A stretch of DNA of 64,000 nucleotides from Lachnospiraceae bacterium (GCA_017428265.1 JAFRRD010000036.1:1-64000); one strand, 5' to 3'; counted from the first letter of the stretch, positions 25,338 to 34,435 are shown. Notes: generated by a model not told the origin, from the letters alone. Numbers and translations: made by a program.

Positions 25338-25366
25338 TTGATAAGCCTTTTAAAATGCTTTATAAT
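25338..25366 (+). promoter_or_regulatory. SigmaA promoter of the tandem glycosyltransferase operon
   Basis: TTGATA (25338-25343), a 17-bp spacer and perfect TATAAT (25361-25366) lie 28 bp before the TTG start. The minus-strand -10 box of the divergent glycosyltransferase is 18 bp away, so the two promoters are back to back and may compete. Confidence 0.75.
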
Positions 25367-25394
25367 AAAAACATCAACAGAGGAGGAAACACGG

Positions 25395-26387
25395 TTGGAC
25401 AAGGAGCTGATCAGTATCATCGTTCCGGTATACCGGACCGAAGCCTGGCTGGAAAAATGCGTGCGCTCGGTCCTCGTGCAGACCGACGGAGACTGGGAAC
25501 TGATCCTGGTCGACGACGGGTCGCCGGATGAGGCCGGCGCGCTCTGCGACCGGCTGGCCGGAGAGGACGCACGCATCCGCGTGATCCATCAGGAAAATGC
25601 CGGCGTCAGCGCGGCCAGGAACCGGGGGCTTGACGAAGCCCGCGGTGCTTTTGCCGTGTTCCTCGACAGCGATGACTGGGTGGATGCCGCTTATCTGGAA
25701 CGCCTGCGTACCTGGCAGAGGGAGAGCGGTGCGGAACTCGTCGTCTGCGGCTATACGCTGGAAGACGGTACGGCGAAGGACGGCGGATCAACGGCTGAGG
25801 CTCCTTCGAAGCCGCTTGCCGAAAAACTCCTGACGCCGGAGGATTTCCTCGCCGGCGCGCTCCGGGACGAAAACGGCATCATCCTCTCGGTCTGCCTGGG
25901 CATGTTCAGCACGGAGGCCGTCGGCGGCCTCCGCTTTGATCCTTCGCTTGCCTACGGGGAAGACAGCCTGTTCCTGGCCCGCGTGCTTTCCCGTATCACG
26001 AAAGTCTTCTACGATCCCGTTCCGCTCTACCACTATCTGGTCAGCCGTGACGGAAATACCTATACCGAACTGTCCCTTTCCAAGCAGGAAAGCCGTATCC
26101 GCGCGATCGAAGCAATTGCGGACTGCTGGAAAAATGGCGAAAAGGTCCAGCCGCTTTTGGTGAAGATCCTGGCGGATCTGGAGATCGCGGCGGCACGCCT
26201 TGCGCACGAGGCGGGAGATAAAGCTGCCTTTGCGATCCACCGGAAGGCCGCGCGCGGCCATGCGGCAAAAGTACAGGCTTATCCGGCTGTCAGCCGCAAG
26301 GACAAACTGCGCCTGAAACTCGCGGCCGCCTCGCCGGTCGCCGGCGTCAACGTCTATAAAAAACTGAAGGAGGGCCGCCATGCCTGA
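25395..26387 (+). CDS. Family 2 glycosyltransferase, TTG start
   Basis: A 330-residue GT2: ISIIVPVYRTEAWLEKCVRSVL, LILVDDGSPDEAGALC, GVSAARNRGLDEA and FLDSDDWVD. The start is TTG 25395, because AGGAGG lies 8 nt before it; the in-frame frame upstream overlaps the promoter and has no RBS. First of three adjacent paralogous GT2 genes; its middle and C-terminus (YGEDSLFLARVL, PLYHYLVSRDGNT, ASPVAGVN) are closely matched by the next gene, showing a tandem duplication. Overlaps the next gene by 8 bp. Confidence 0.85.
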   Translation: MDKELISIIVPVYRTEAWLEKCVRSVLVQTDGDWELILVDDGSPDEAGALCDRLAGEDARIRVIHQENAGVSAARNRGLDEARGAFAVFLDSDDWVDAAYLERLRTWQRESGAELVVCGYTLEDGTAKDGGSTAEAPSKPLAEKLLTPEDFLAGALRDENGIILSVCLGMFSTEAVGGLRFDPSLAYGEDSLFLARVLSRITKVFYDPVPLYHYLVSRDGNTYTELSLSKQESRIRAIEAIADCWKNGEKVQPLLVKILADLEIAAARLAHEAGDKAAFAIHRKAARGHAAKVQAYPAVSRKDKLRLKLAAASPVAGVNVYKKLKEGRHA

Positions 26388-27348
26388 GATCAGTATCATC
26401 ATCCCTGTTTATCAGACGAAAGATTACGTGGAAAAGTGCGTCAGATCCTTTATCGCGCAGAGCTTTGCCGACTGGGAAATGATCCTCGTGGATGACGGCT
26501 CGACCGACGGCTCGGAGAAGATCTGCGACCGCCTGGCTGAAGAAGATGCCCGCATCCGCGTCATTCATCAGGCAAACAGCGGCGTGAGCCGCGCCCGGAA
26601 CCGCGGGCTGGAAGAGGCTGCGGGAAAGTATATCTGCTTTGCGGACAGCGATGACTTCGTCGATCGCGAAATGTTTTCATGGTTCCTGCGCAGGCAGCGC
26701 GAAAGCGGAGCCGACATCGTCTTCTGCGGCTATGCGCGTGAGACGCCGGAAGGAACATCGTGCCCTGCGAAGGCATTTGACAAAACACTTATGACTCCGG
26801 ATGAATTTGTCGCAGGCGCACTGGGAGAGGCAAACGGCATGATGCTGTCGGTCTGTATCGGCATGCATGCGGCGAGGCTTGCGAAGACAGTGCGTTTCTG
26901 CGAAGACCTGCGCTACGGCGAAGACTCACTCTGGCTGTGCGAGGTTCTGACGAAGGCATCATCGGTATATTATGAGCCGGAACCGCTGTATCATTATCTG
27001 ATCACACGCAGCGGCAATACGGCAACAAAAACTTCCCTGGCAAAGCAGGAAAAGGTGATCGGTGCGGTAGAGTCGATGGCAGAGGTCTGGAGAGAAAAAG
27101 ACGGACCGGCATACCATCATCTGCTGAAGCTGCAGGCCGATGACGAGATCGAAGCGGCAAGGCTTGCCCACGGTGAAGGGAACCGCAGCGCCTTTGCGGA
27201 ACACCGCAGCAGGGCAAGAAAACTGGCAGCGCAGATCGCCGGCTTTGAAGACCTGAACAAAAAGGAACGGCTGCGCTGCCGCCTTTCCGCGGCCTCGCCC
27301 GTTCTCGGCGTCAACGCATTTTACCGACTGAAAGGAATCAGGAAATGA
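26380..27348 (+). CDS. Family 2 glycosyltransferase (tandem paralogue)
   Basis: A 322-residue GT2: ISIIIPVYQTKDYVEKCVRSF, MILVDDGSTDGSEKIC, GVSRARNRGLEEA, FADSDDFVD. It shares with the preceding gene the segments YGEDSLWLCEVL, PLYHYLITRSGNT, LAKQEKVIGAVES and the end ASPVLGVNAFYRLK. GGAGGGCC precedes the ATG, which lies inside the preceding gene. It overlaps the next gene by ATGA. Confidence 0.85.
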   Translation: MPEISIIIPVYQTKDYVEKCVRSFIAQSFADWEMILVDDGSTDGSEKICDRLAEEDARIRVIHQANSGVSRARNRGLEEAAGKYICFADSDDFVDREMFSWFLRRQRESGADIVFCGYARETPEGTSCPAKAFDKTLMTPDEFVAGALGEANGMMLSVCIGMHAARLAKTVRFCEDLRYGEDSLWLCEVLTKASSVYYEPEPLYHYLITRSGNTATKTSLAKQEKVIGAVESMAEVWREKDGPAYHHLLKLQADDEIEAARLAHGEGNRSAFAEHRSRARKLAAQIAGFEDLNKKERLRCRLSAASPVLGVNAFYRLKGIRK

Positions 27349-28307
27349 GCAGGATCAGCGTCATCGTTCCCGTCTACAAAGTCGAAGCCTGGCTGGATAT
27401 CTGTGTGAAAAGCCTGGTGAACCAGACTTTCCGTGACCTGGAGATCATTCTGGTGGATGACGGCTCGCCGGACGGCTGCCCGCAGATCTGCGACGTCTGG
27501 GCGGACCGCGACGAAAGGATCCGCGTGATCCATCAGCAAAACGGAGGGCTTTCCGCAGCCAGAAACAGCGGGATCAGGGCCGCGTCCGGTGAACTTATCG
27601 CCGTGATCGACAGCGACGATTGGGTCGATCCGGACATGCTGGAGACCATGGAAAAAGCGCTTGCGGAAAGCGGCGCGGATATCGCGGTCTGCGGCTTCGT
27701 GCATGAATACGAAGATTCGGATGCTCAGGGCGAAGCGGTCCTGCCGGGCGAAGGCGTCCTGAGCCGGAAAGAGGCTCTGGCCAAAGTTGCCGGCCCGCAG
27801 GGCGTCGTCTTTATCGTAGCCTGGAACCGCCTCTGCCGCCGGGAGATCTATGACAAAGTCCTTTTCCCGGAGGGGAAGATCCACGAAGACGAATTCACGG
27901 CGCATGAGATCCTCGGCGCCGCGGAGCGGATCGTGACCGTCAATAAGCCTTTTTATCACTACCTGCACCGCGCAAAGAGCATCATGTCAAACGGAGACCG
28001 CGAGGAGGATCACATCAACAATGCGGAATTCCTGGCGCTGCGCTGGGATTATTTCCGGGAACACGGCGACGAAGACCTGCTGGCGCCGTGCTTTGAGACT
28101 TTCCTGAGCGCCTGTACGATGGCCGTGCGCGACCTGCCGAAGGACGGCGGAAAACTGAAGGCCCGTGTGCAGGAACTTTGCCGCAAAGGGCAGGAGATGA
28201 GCGGCAGCTGCGGCAGAGCCCTGTCGGCGAAGGAAAAACTGCTGCTCGGGTCCCCTTTCCTCTGGAAAACGCTCTATGCCGTAAAAGGAAAACTGACCGG
28301 ACGCTGA
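27345..28307 (+). CDS. Family 2 glycosyltransferase
   Basis: A 320-residue GT2: ISVIVPVYKVEAWLDICVKSL, IILVDDGSPDGCPQIC, GLSAARNSGIRAA, IDSDDWVDPDML and KIHEDEFTAHEIL. Third of the tandem set but more diverged in the second half, so it probably uses another acceptor. It ends 48 bp before a strong terminator. Confidence 0.85.
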   Translation: MSRISVIVPVYKVEAWLDICVKSLVNQTFRDLEIILVDDGSPDGCPQICDVWADRDERIRVIHQQNGGLSAARNSGIRAASGELIAVIDSDDWVDPDMLETMEKALAESGADIAVCGFVHEYEDSDAQGEAVLPGEGVLSRKEALAKVAGPQGVVFIVAWNRLCRREIYDKVLFPEGKIHEDEFTAHEILGAAERIVTVNKPFYHYLHRAKSIMSNGDREEDHINNAEFLALRWDYFREHGDEDLLAPCFETFLSACTMAVRDLPKDGGKLKARVQELCRKGQEMSGSCGRALSAKEKLLLGSPFLWKTLYAVKGKLTGR

Positions 28308-28355
28308 AACGCCGGGTCGAAAGACCTTTCCCGCCGAAAAAACAGAATATGAGAC

Positions 28356-28394
28356 CGGCGGCGGACGCAAAATGCTTGTCCGCCGCCGTTTTTT
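28356..28394 (+). terminator. Terminator of the tandem glycosyltransferase operon
   Basis: CGGCGGCGGAC (28356-28366) pairs perfectly with GTCCGCCGCCG (28378-28388), followed by TTTTTT. The right arm contains the -35 box of the following promoter. Confidence 0.9.
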
Positions 28395-28404
28395 ATGGTA
28401 AAAT
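28376..28404 (+). promoter_or_regulatory. Promoter of the ligase/polymerase-glmS unit
   Basis: TTGTCC (28376-28381), a 17-bp spacer and TAAAAT (28399-28404) lie 28 bp before the start codon. The -35 box is weak and lies within the terminator stem. Confidence 0.5.
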
Positions 28405-28432
28405 ACACTATTATTATGCAAAGGGGGCTGCT

Positions 28433-29788
28433 ATGGCTGAGAAAATAAAGCTGACTGATATCTGCAGAAAGCTTGGACGGATCTGTCTGTATCTGTTCCT
28501 GTTCGACTGTGCCGCGACCGGCGCCGGCAGATATATTAAGGTCGGTCCTCTGACACCTCGCATTCTGCTGGCGGCACTGATCGTGCTGTTTGCATCCGTT
28601 CCGTTCTTTACTTCCATCGAAGAACAGATCAGAAACCCGGTCAACTGGATCGTCCTGATCTTCATGTGCTATGTGATCTTTGAGGTGTTCCGCGGCCAGG
28701 CTTTCGGCAATAACCAGGAGGTCCTTGCCAGTGACGTCAAGGGCTTTATCTATATGCTGCTGATCCCTGCGGTACCGGTGCTGATCACGGAGAAAAAGTA
28801 TCTGCGCCGCGCCGCCGACGTGGTCATCGCAGGCTGCTTTGCCCACGCTGCGTTCTGTATCATCTGCAACGCATGCTTTGCCGACCTCGCGACGAGTCTG
28901 TACAGAAAAATCGTCAACTGGGCATCGGCAACGGGCTGGGGAAAGATCCAGTATTACAAATACAACGCATACCGTATTTTCGGCAGAAGCTGCATCTGGC
29001 TCATTGTCGGCTGTGCGCTCCTGCTCGGGCGTATCGTCAAGGCAGAAAAGGCACGGGCCGTCTGCGGCTGGGGGCTCCTGTTCCTTCTGAATGCCGAGGC
29101 GATCGTACTGACCTATACCCGCAGCGTTTATCTGGCGACCGCCGTGGCTTTCGTTCTGGCGCTGATCCTGTGCCTGAAGACGGCTCCGGTCAAAAAAGTC
29201 CTTCTGCAGACGGGCGCGTTGCTCGTGCTGCTCGTCGTCATGATCTACGGGCAGGAACTGGCCCTGAAACAGGGCGTTTTCCAGTTTGCCTTCATCCGCT
29301 GCTTCAACTTTGACCTCGATGCCCATTTCCACATCCCGCACACCTGGGCCAGAGCCAAAAAGGTGACGACGCCGATCACATCCTCTTCAGACGACATCAG
29401 GGTAAATACGACGGACGGGCTCATAGAGATCATCAAAGAATATCCGCTGATCGGCAGAGGCCTCGGCGCAACTTCACCCACAAGAGACGGCGCTGACGAA
29501 TACTTTTATATCGACATGCTGGCCCGCACGGGTGTCGTCGGACTGACGCTGTATCTGCTCCCGATCGTGCTGGCGCTGATCCGGCTGCTGAAACGGCGAA
29601 AGGCGCTGAAGGAATACCCGGAACCGGGACTGATCATGATCAGCCTCATCGCATTTCTGGTGGCGACGTATTTCAATCCCTGGATGAATTCGTCGCTCGG
29701 GATCGCCTGTTATGCACTGGCCGTGGCGGCGGTATGGACGCTGCCGGAGATCAAGGAAGGAACTGACGAACAATGTGCGGAATCGTAG
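28433..29788 (+). CDS. O-antigen ligase/polymerase-family membrane protein
   Basis: A 451-residue protein with 10-12 hydrophobic helices and one large extracellular loop before the last helices (residues ~285-355), the layout of Wzy polymerases and WaaL ligases. The loop ends with LIEIIKEYPLIGRGLG followed by a membrane segment, a common feature of the O-antigen ligase family. It most likely polymerises or transfers the repeat units made by this cluster. AAGGGGG precedes ATG 28433. The frame extends far upstream (to 28178) but that part overlaps the glycosyltransferase and terminator and is not translated. It overlaps glmS by 16 bp. Confidence 0.75.
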   Translation: MAEKIKLTDICRKLGRICLYLFLFDCAATGAGRYIKVGPLTPRILLAALIVLFASVPFFTSIEEQIRNPVNWIVLIFMCYVIFEVFRGQAFGNNQEVLASDVKGFIYMLLIPAVPVLITEKKYLRRAADVVIAGCFAHAAFCIICNACFADLATSLYRKIVNWASATGWGKIQYYKYNAYRIFGRSCIWLIVGCALLLGRIVKAEKARAVCGWGLLFLLNAEAIVLTYTRSVYLATAVAFVLALILCLKTAPVKKVLLQTGALLVLLVVMIYGQELALKQGVFQFAFIRCFNFDLDAHFHIPHTWARAKKVTTPITSSSDDIRVNTTDGLIEIIKEYPLIGRGLGATSPTRDGADEYFYIDMLARTGVVGLTLYLLPIVLALIRLLKRRKALKEYPEPGLIMISLIAFLVATYFNPWMNSSLGIACYALAVAAVWTLPEIKEGTDEQCAES

Positions 29789-31614
29789 GATACATCGGAC
29801 CCCGCAAAGCCGCCCCGGTACTGCTGGAAGGGCTGGCAAAACTTGAATACAGAGGCTATGACTCGGCCGGCATCGCCGTCCGCGACGGCAAAAGCGACCC
29901 TGAAGTCATCAAGGTCAAGGGCAGGCTGAAAGGCCTTGTCGAGAAGACGAACGGCGGCGAGAGTGTCGCCGGCTGCTGCGGCATCGGCCACACCCGCTGG
30001 GCGACCCACGGCGAACCGAGCGAGACCAATGCCCACCCGCACGTGTCGCCCGAAAACATGGTCGTCGGCGTCCACAACGGTATCGTCGAGAACTATCAGG
30101 AACTCCGCGCCAAGCTGGAACGCAAGGGCTACACCTTCTATTCGCAGACCGATACAGAGGTCCTGATCGACCAGGTCGACTATTACTACCGCAAGTACAA
30201 GGTCGGCCCGATCGATGCCCTGGCCAAGACGATGGTCCGCGTGCGCGGCTCCTACGCCCTCGTGGTCATGTTCAAGGATTATCCGGACGTCATTTTCGCC
30301 TGCCGCAAGGACAGCCCCATGATCGTGGGGCGCGGCGGCAAAGAGTCGTTCCTGGCTTCGGACGTACCGGCCATCCTGAAATACACCCGCGACGTCTACT
30401 ATGTGAACAATCTCGAAATGGTCCGCCTGTCGGGCAGCGGCGTCACCTTCTTCAACCTGGACGGCGACGTGGTCGACAAGGAGCCGGTCCACATCGACTG
30501 GGATGCGCAGGCTGCGGAAAAAGGCGGCTTCGAGCATTTCATGATGAAGGAGATCTACGAGGAACCGAAGGCGCTGACGGATACCCTGAACAGCGTCCTG
30601 AAGAAAGATGACCTCGACTTTTCAGCCATCGGCCTCGACGATGAGACGATCAGGGGCATTACCGACATTACGGTCACGGCCTGCGGTTCGGCCTACCATA
30701 CCGGCATCGTCGGCCAGTACGTGACGGAAAACCTCACGAGGATCCCGGTCCGCGTGGAACTGGCCTCCGAATTTCGCTACCGCAGACCGATCCTGCGCCC
30801 GACGACGCTCGTCATCGTCATCTCGCAGAGCGGCGAGACCGCAGACAGCCTGGCAGCGCTCCGGGAGGCGAAAAAACTCGGCGCGAAGACCCTTGCGATC
30901 GTCAACGTGCTCGGTTCGTCGATCGCGCGGGAAGCCGACCACGTCTTCTACACGCTGGCGGGGCCGGAGATCGCCGTGGCCACGACAAAGGCCTACAGCG
31001 CCCAGCTGATGGCGCTCTATGCGATCGCCGTGAAGTTTGCCCGCGTGCGCGGCAATATTGATGACAAGGCGTTCCGAGGGATGCTGAACAGCCTGAAGGC
31101 CCTGCCGGAGGTCTCGTCCCGCATTCTGGACCACAAGGAGAAGATCCAGCGCCTGGCTGCCGAAAAATGTGCCGAGAAGGATATTTTCTACATCGGCCGC
31201 GGCATCGACTATGCGGTCAGCCTGGAAGGCAGCCTGAAATTCAAGGAAATCTCGTACATCCATTCCGAAGCCTACGCGGCCGGCGAATTAAAGCACGGGA
31301 CGATCTCCTTGATCGAGGACGGCACGCCCGTCATCGGCGTCGTCACGCAGAAAAGTACGGCGGAAAAGACCGTCAGCAACATGGTCGAGTGCCGGAGCCG
31401 CGGCGCCTACGTGATCGCGGTGACGCGGGAAGGCCTGGAAAATCTAGTTGAGAAGACGGCCGATTACGTGCTGACCGTACCGGCAACGGACGACCTCTTC
31501 ATGGCTTCCGTGACCGTCGTTCCGCTGCAGCTGATCGCCTATTATGTCTCGGTCTCGAAAGGCCTTGACGTTGACAAGCCCCGCAACCTCGCCAAGAGCG
31601 TGACGGTGGAATAA
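29773..31614 (+). CDS. glmS: Glutamine-fructose-6-phosphate aminotransferase (isomerizing)
   Basis: A 613-residue enzyme that makes glucosamine-6-phosphate from fructose-6-phosphate and glutamine, the first step to UDP-GlcNAc. The N-terminal glutaminase begins with the nucleophile Cys2 (MCGIVGYIG) and has GHTRWATHGEPSETNAHPH. Two SIS domains follow, with ACGSAYHTGIVGQY, ISQSGETADSLAALREAKK, TTKAYSAQLMAL and ELKHGTISLIEDGTPV; the C-terminus ends KSVTVE as in the family. Its start lies inside the preceding gene. No glmS ribozyme can fit here because the upstream sequence codes for protein, so control differs from Bacillus. Confidence 0.96.
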   Translation: MCGIVGYIGPRKAAPVLLEGLAKLEYRGYDSAGIAVRDGKSDPEVIKVKGRLKGLVEKTNGGESVAGCCGIGHTRWATHGEPSETNAHPHVSPENMVVGVHNGIVENYQELRAKLERKGYTFYSQTDTEVLIDQVDYYYRKYKVGPIDALAKTMVRVRGSYALVVMFKDYPDVIFACRKDSPMIVGRGGKESFLASDVPAILKYTRDVYYVNNLEMVRLSGSGVTFFNLDGDVVDKEPVHIDWDAQAAEKGGFEHFMMKEIYEEPKALTDTLNSVLKKDDLDFSAIGLDDETIRGITDITVTACGSAYHTGIVGQYVTENLTRIPVRVELASEFRYRRPILRPTTLVIVISQSGETADSLAALREAKKLGAKTLAIVNVLGSSIAREADHVFYTLAGPEIAVATTKAYSAQLMALYAIAVKFARVRGNIDDKAFRGMLNSLKALPEVSSRILDHKEKIQRLAAEKCAEKDIFYIGRGIDYAVSLEGSLKFKEISYIHSEAYAAGELKHGTISLIEDGTPVIGVVTQKSTAEKTVSNMVECRSRGAYVIAVTREGLENLVEKTADYVLTVPATDDLFMASVTVVPLQLIAYYVSVSKGLDVDKPRNLAKSVTVE

Positions 31615-31639
31615 GGACCCGATTTAAAGGAGAAGGATT

Positions 31640-32671
31640 ATGGAGACTGTACTGCTGACCGGCGGAATGGGCTATATCGGCTCGCATACGGCCGTGGAGC
31701 TGCTGCGCGAGGGCTATGACGTGATCATTGCGGACGACCTGTCGAACAGTTCGCCCGAGGTCCTGGACAGCATCGAAAAGATCACCGGCGTCCGCCCGCT
31801 CTTTTATCAGGTGGATGTCACGGACAAAAAGGCGATGACGCCGATCTTCAGGGATCACAGCATCAGCGCCGTGATCCATTTCGCGGGCTTCAAGGCGGTG
31901 GGAGAGTCGGTCGCCAAGCCGCTGATGTATTACCGCAACAACATCGACAGTGCGCTGACCGTTCTCGAACTGATGGAGAAATACGATGTGCAGCGCTTCA
32001 TTTTCAGTTCTTCCGCGACCGTTTACGGCGAGCACAACACGCCGCCTCTCACCGAGGACCTGCCGACGGGCGGCATCACGAACCCCTATGGCCGGACCAA
32101 ATACATGATCGAGGAGATTCTGAAGGATGCCGCGAAGGCCGACCAGGAACTGTCCATCGTGCTGCTGCGCTATTTCAACCCGATCGGCGCGGATGAGAGC
32201 GGACTGATCGGCGAGAAGCCGAACGGCATCCCGAACAACCTGATGCCCTACATCGCGCAGGTGGCGGCGGGCATCCGCGACCATCTGAACGTGTTCGGCA
32301 ACGACTATCCGACGCCGGACGGCACCGGGATCCGCGACTATATCCACGTGACGGATCTGGCACGCGGCCATGTCGCGGCGCTTCGCTGGAGCCGCATGCA
32401 TGTCGGCGCGGAAGTTTTCAATCTGGGCACCGGCCGCGGCGTCAGCGTGCTGGAACTCATCCATGCCTTCGAAGAAGCGAACGGCATTAAGATCCCCTAC
32501 GTGATCGCGCCGCGCCGGGCCGGAGACATCGCCGAGATGTACGCCGCGCCGGACAAGGCCGAAGAACTGCTGCACTGGCGCGCGGAGAAGACGATCGAAG
32601 ACTGCTGCCGCGACACCTGGAATTTCCAGAAGAACATTGCGGACGAGCTCCGCATCCTGCGCTCCGAATAA
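31640..32671 (+). CDS. galE: UDP-glucose 4-epimerase
   Basis: A 343-residue short-chain dehydrogenase. The NAD site is LLTGGMGYIGSHTAVELL, the catalytic residues are in FSSSATVYGEHNTPPL and the YGRTK (Tyr-X3-Lys) motif, and NPIGADESGLIGEKPNGIPNNLMPYIAQVA and GTGIRDYIHVTDLARGH are GalE-specific. It interconverts UDP-Glc and UDP-Gal (possibly also the GlcNAc forms). AAAGGAGAAGG precedes the ATG, 25 bp after glmS. Together they supply precursors for the glycosyltransferase cluster upstream. Confidence 0.94.
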   Translation: METVLLTGGMGYIGSHTAVELLREGYDVIIADDLSNSSPEVLDSIEKITGVRPLFYQVDVTDKKAMTPIFRDHSISAVIHFAGFKAVGESVAKPLMYYRNNIDSALTVLELMEKYDVQRFIFSSSATVYGEHNTPPLTEDLPTGGITNPYGRTKYMIEEILKDAAKADQELSIVLLRYFNPIGADESGLIGEKPNGIPNNLMPYIAQVAAGIRDHLNVFGNDYPTPDGTGIRDYIHVTDLARGHVAALRWSRMHVGAEVFNLGTGRGVSVLELIHAFEEANGIKIPYVIAPRRAGDIAEMYAAPDKAEELLHWRAEKTIEDCCRDTWNFQKNIADELRILRSE

Positions 32672-32692
32672 GACGAACCGAAGGAGGACTTC

Positions 32693-33853
32693 ATGCGCAG
32701 ATTCAAAGACAAACCGTGGTATCCCATGGCAGTGGCCATCTCCATCGGGGTGGGCTTGTACGTGCTGCTGACGAATCTGGGGCCGGTCACGAGTAGTTTA
32801 AGCCACTTCATCGGCTTCTTCCGCCCGGTCATCATCGGCGTCGTCATCGCCTACCTGGTGAACCCGCTGGCGAAACTGTACGAAAAGCTGATTTTCAAAA
32901 AGAACAAGGACGAGAAGAAGCGGCACGGGCTTTCCAATATCCTGGCCTTCATCACCTTCCTCCTGCTGCTGGGACTGGTCCTTCGGATGCTGATCCCGCA
33001 GATCGTCGACAGCGTCATGTTCCTGGCCGACAACCTGGACAATTACCTGGCGGCGGCGCGGAAACTGATCGAGAACTGGGGCATCGCCGGCCACCTGGGC
33101 GGCCTGGAGGATCTTCTGAATTCCTCCGGCGAACTGCTGAAAAAGCTGCTTGATATTCTGTCGCAGAACATCGACAGCATCATTTCCGGCACGGCCAGCG
33201 CGGGCCGGGGCGTCTTCATGGTCCTCATCGCCTTCTTCCTGTCGTTCTATATCATTTCGGAAAAGAACAAGATCAAGGAAGGCATCAAGCAGCTGCTCGC
33301 GGCCATGATGACGAAAGAACGCTATAACAAAACGGCAGAGTTCGTCCGCAAATGCGACGTGATCCTGGAACAGTACGTGACGCACAACTTCCTGGACAGC
33401 CTGATCGTCGGCATCGCGAATGCCATCTTCATGGCCTGCTGCGGCATGCCGTATATCGGTCTCATCTCGGTACTCATCGGACTGACGAACCTGATTCCGA
33501 CTTTCGGGCCGATCGTCGGGGCCGTGATCGGCGCCTTCCTGCTGGTTTTGGTCGAACCCTGGTACGCCCTGGCCTTCATCGTCTTTTCCATCGTGCTTCA
33601 GACCGCCGACGCCTATTACATCAAGCCGAAACTCTTCGGCGATACGCTGGGCGTGTCCGGCCTGCTGATCCTTATCGGCATCATCGTCGGCAGCCGGATG
33701 TTCGGCATCATCGGCATCCTTCTCGCGATCCCCGCGGTGGCGATCCTCGACATGGTCTATAAGGATTTCATCATCACAAGGCTGGAAGCGCGGAAGAAGG
33801 AGAGGGAAGAAGCGGCAAAGAAGGCGGCGGAAGACCTGCCGAAGGAGTCCTGA
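32693..33853 (+). CDS. AI-2E family (UPF0118/PerM-like) transporter
   Basis: A 386-residue protein with an N-terminal helix pair (including FRPVIIGVVIAYLVNPLAKLYEKL), a central amphipathic extracytoplasmic region, and a C-terminal bundle containing GLTNLIPTFGPIVGAVIGAF and PKLFGDTLGVSGLLILIGIIVGSRMFGIIGILLAIP, in family order. Members were named for autoinducer-2 export but others are Na+/H+ antiporters; substrate is open. AAGGAGG precedes the ATG, 21 bp after galE. Confidence 0.85.
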   Translation: MRRFKDKPWYPMAVAISIGVGLYVLLTNLGPVTSSLSHFIGFFRPVIIGVVIAYLVNPLAKLYEKLIFKKNKDEKKRHGLSNILAFITFLLLLGLVLRMLIPQIVDSVMFLADNLDNYLAAARKLIENWGIAGHLGGLEDLLNSSGELLKKLLDILSQNIDSIISGTASAGRGVFMVLIAFFLSFYIISEKNKIKEGIKQLLAAMMTKERYNKTAEFVRKCDVILEQYVTHNFLDSLIVGIANAIFMACCGMPYIGLISVLIGLTNLIPTFGPIVGAVIGAFLLVLVEPWYALAFIVFSIVLQTADAYYIKPKLFGDTLGVSGLLILIGIIVGSRMFGIIGILLAIPAVAILDMVYKDFIITRLEARKKEREEAAKKAAEDLPKES

Positions 33854-33870
33854 AACAAAATAACGGTACA

Positions 33871-33897
33871 AAAAAGACGGGCAGTGCCCGTCTTTTT
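33871..33897. terminator. Bidirectional terminator
   Basis: AAAAAGACGGGC and GCCCGTCTTTTT are perfect 12-bp inverted arms around AGT, giving T-runs on both strands. It separates the glmS-galE unit from the convergent repressor gene. Confidence 0.92.
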
Positions 33898-33911
33898 CTG
33901 TTCTGTATGTG

Positions 33912-34292
33912 TTATTTCGTGCTGACGCCGTATTTCTCCATATGCGCCTTGACCGCATCGAAGGTCCTGTCGCTGATGTAGTGCTCGATGCGGCAGGCGT
34001 CTTCGACTGCCGTTTCTTCGTCAACGCCCAGGCCGATGAACAGGCGGGACAGGACGGTGTGGCGTTCGTAGATGTGCTTCGCCTTCGCTTCGCCGGCTTC
34101 GGTCAGGCAGATATAGCCGTTTCCGTCGACCGTGATCATGCCTTCCTTTTTCAGGAGCCCGACGGCACGGCTGACCGAGGGCTTGGAAAAACCCATGGAT
34201 TCGCCGACGTCGATCGCCCGGACGGCAGAGGACTTCTGCGTCAGGACGTAGATCGTTTCAAGATACATTTCACCGGATTCCTGCATGGCCAT
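33912..34292 (-). CDS. DtxR-family metal-dependent transcriptional repressor
   Basis: A 126-residue protein: an N-terminal winged helix (MYLETIYVLTQ, VRAIDVGESMGFSKPSVSRAVGLLKKEGMI) and a dimerisation/metal domain (HTVLSRLFIGLGVDEETAVEDACRIEHYIS) with the His, Glu, Cys and His metal ligands of the family. The C-terminal SH3 domain of the long DtxR forms is absent. It diverges from the feo operon, whose promoter carries three DtxR-like palindromes, so an iron-sensing repressor of feo is the natural reading; a manganese sensor (MntR type) is the alternative. The Met at 34292 is chosen because AAAGGCGG lies about 10 nt before it; the frame further upstream overlaps the intergenic region. Confidence 0.85.
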   Translation of the reverse strand: MAMQESGEMYLETIYVLTQKSSAVRAIDVGESMGFSKPSVSRAVGLLKKEGMITVDGNGYICLTEAGEAKAKHIYERHTVLSRLFIGLGVDEETAVEDACRIEHYISDRTFDAVKAHMEKYGVSTK

Positions 34293-34397
34293 GGAACATA
34301 ACCGCCTTTCATTCAGTGTTTTTACCTTACAACATAAGCCGAAAGAAATCAAGACCCCGAAAACGCTGTTTTTCAGGCAAAAAAAATGAAAAAACGC

Positions 34398-34426
34398 TTG
34401 ACAGGTTAGCATAGACTAACTATACT
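34398..34426 (+). promoter_or_regulatory. SigmaA promoter of the feo operon
   Basis: Perfect TTGACA (34398-34403), a 17-bp spacer and TATACT (34421-34426). The spacer is filled by the first DtxR-like operator, so repressor binding would block RNA polymerase. Confidence 0.88.
34404..34421. promoter_or_regulatory. DtxR-like operator 1 (feo promoter spacer)
   Basis: GGTTAGCATAGACTAACT has inverted halves GTTAG/CTAAC, the core of the DtxR/IdeR box (TTAGGTTAG-CTAACCTAA). It occupies exactly the space between the -35 and -10 boxes. Confidence 0.75.
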
Positions 34427-34435
34427 GTCGGCAGA

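Noticed and set aside
28178..28432. N-terminal extension of the ligase/polymerase frame by 85 codons.
   Set aside because: It overlaps the preceding glycosyltransferase, a strong terminator and the promoter, and the protein begins naturally at ATG 28433 behind AAGGGGG.
29700..29773. Possible glmS ribozyme upstream of glmS.
   Set aside because: The upstream DNA encodes the end of the ligase/polymerase and glmS starts inside it; there is no room for the ribozyme and no matching core.
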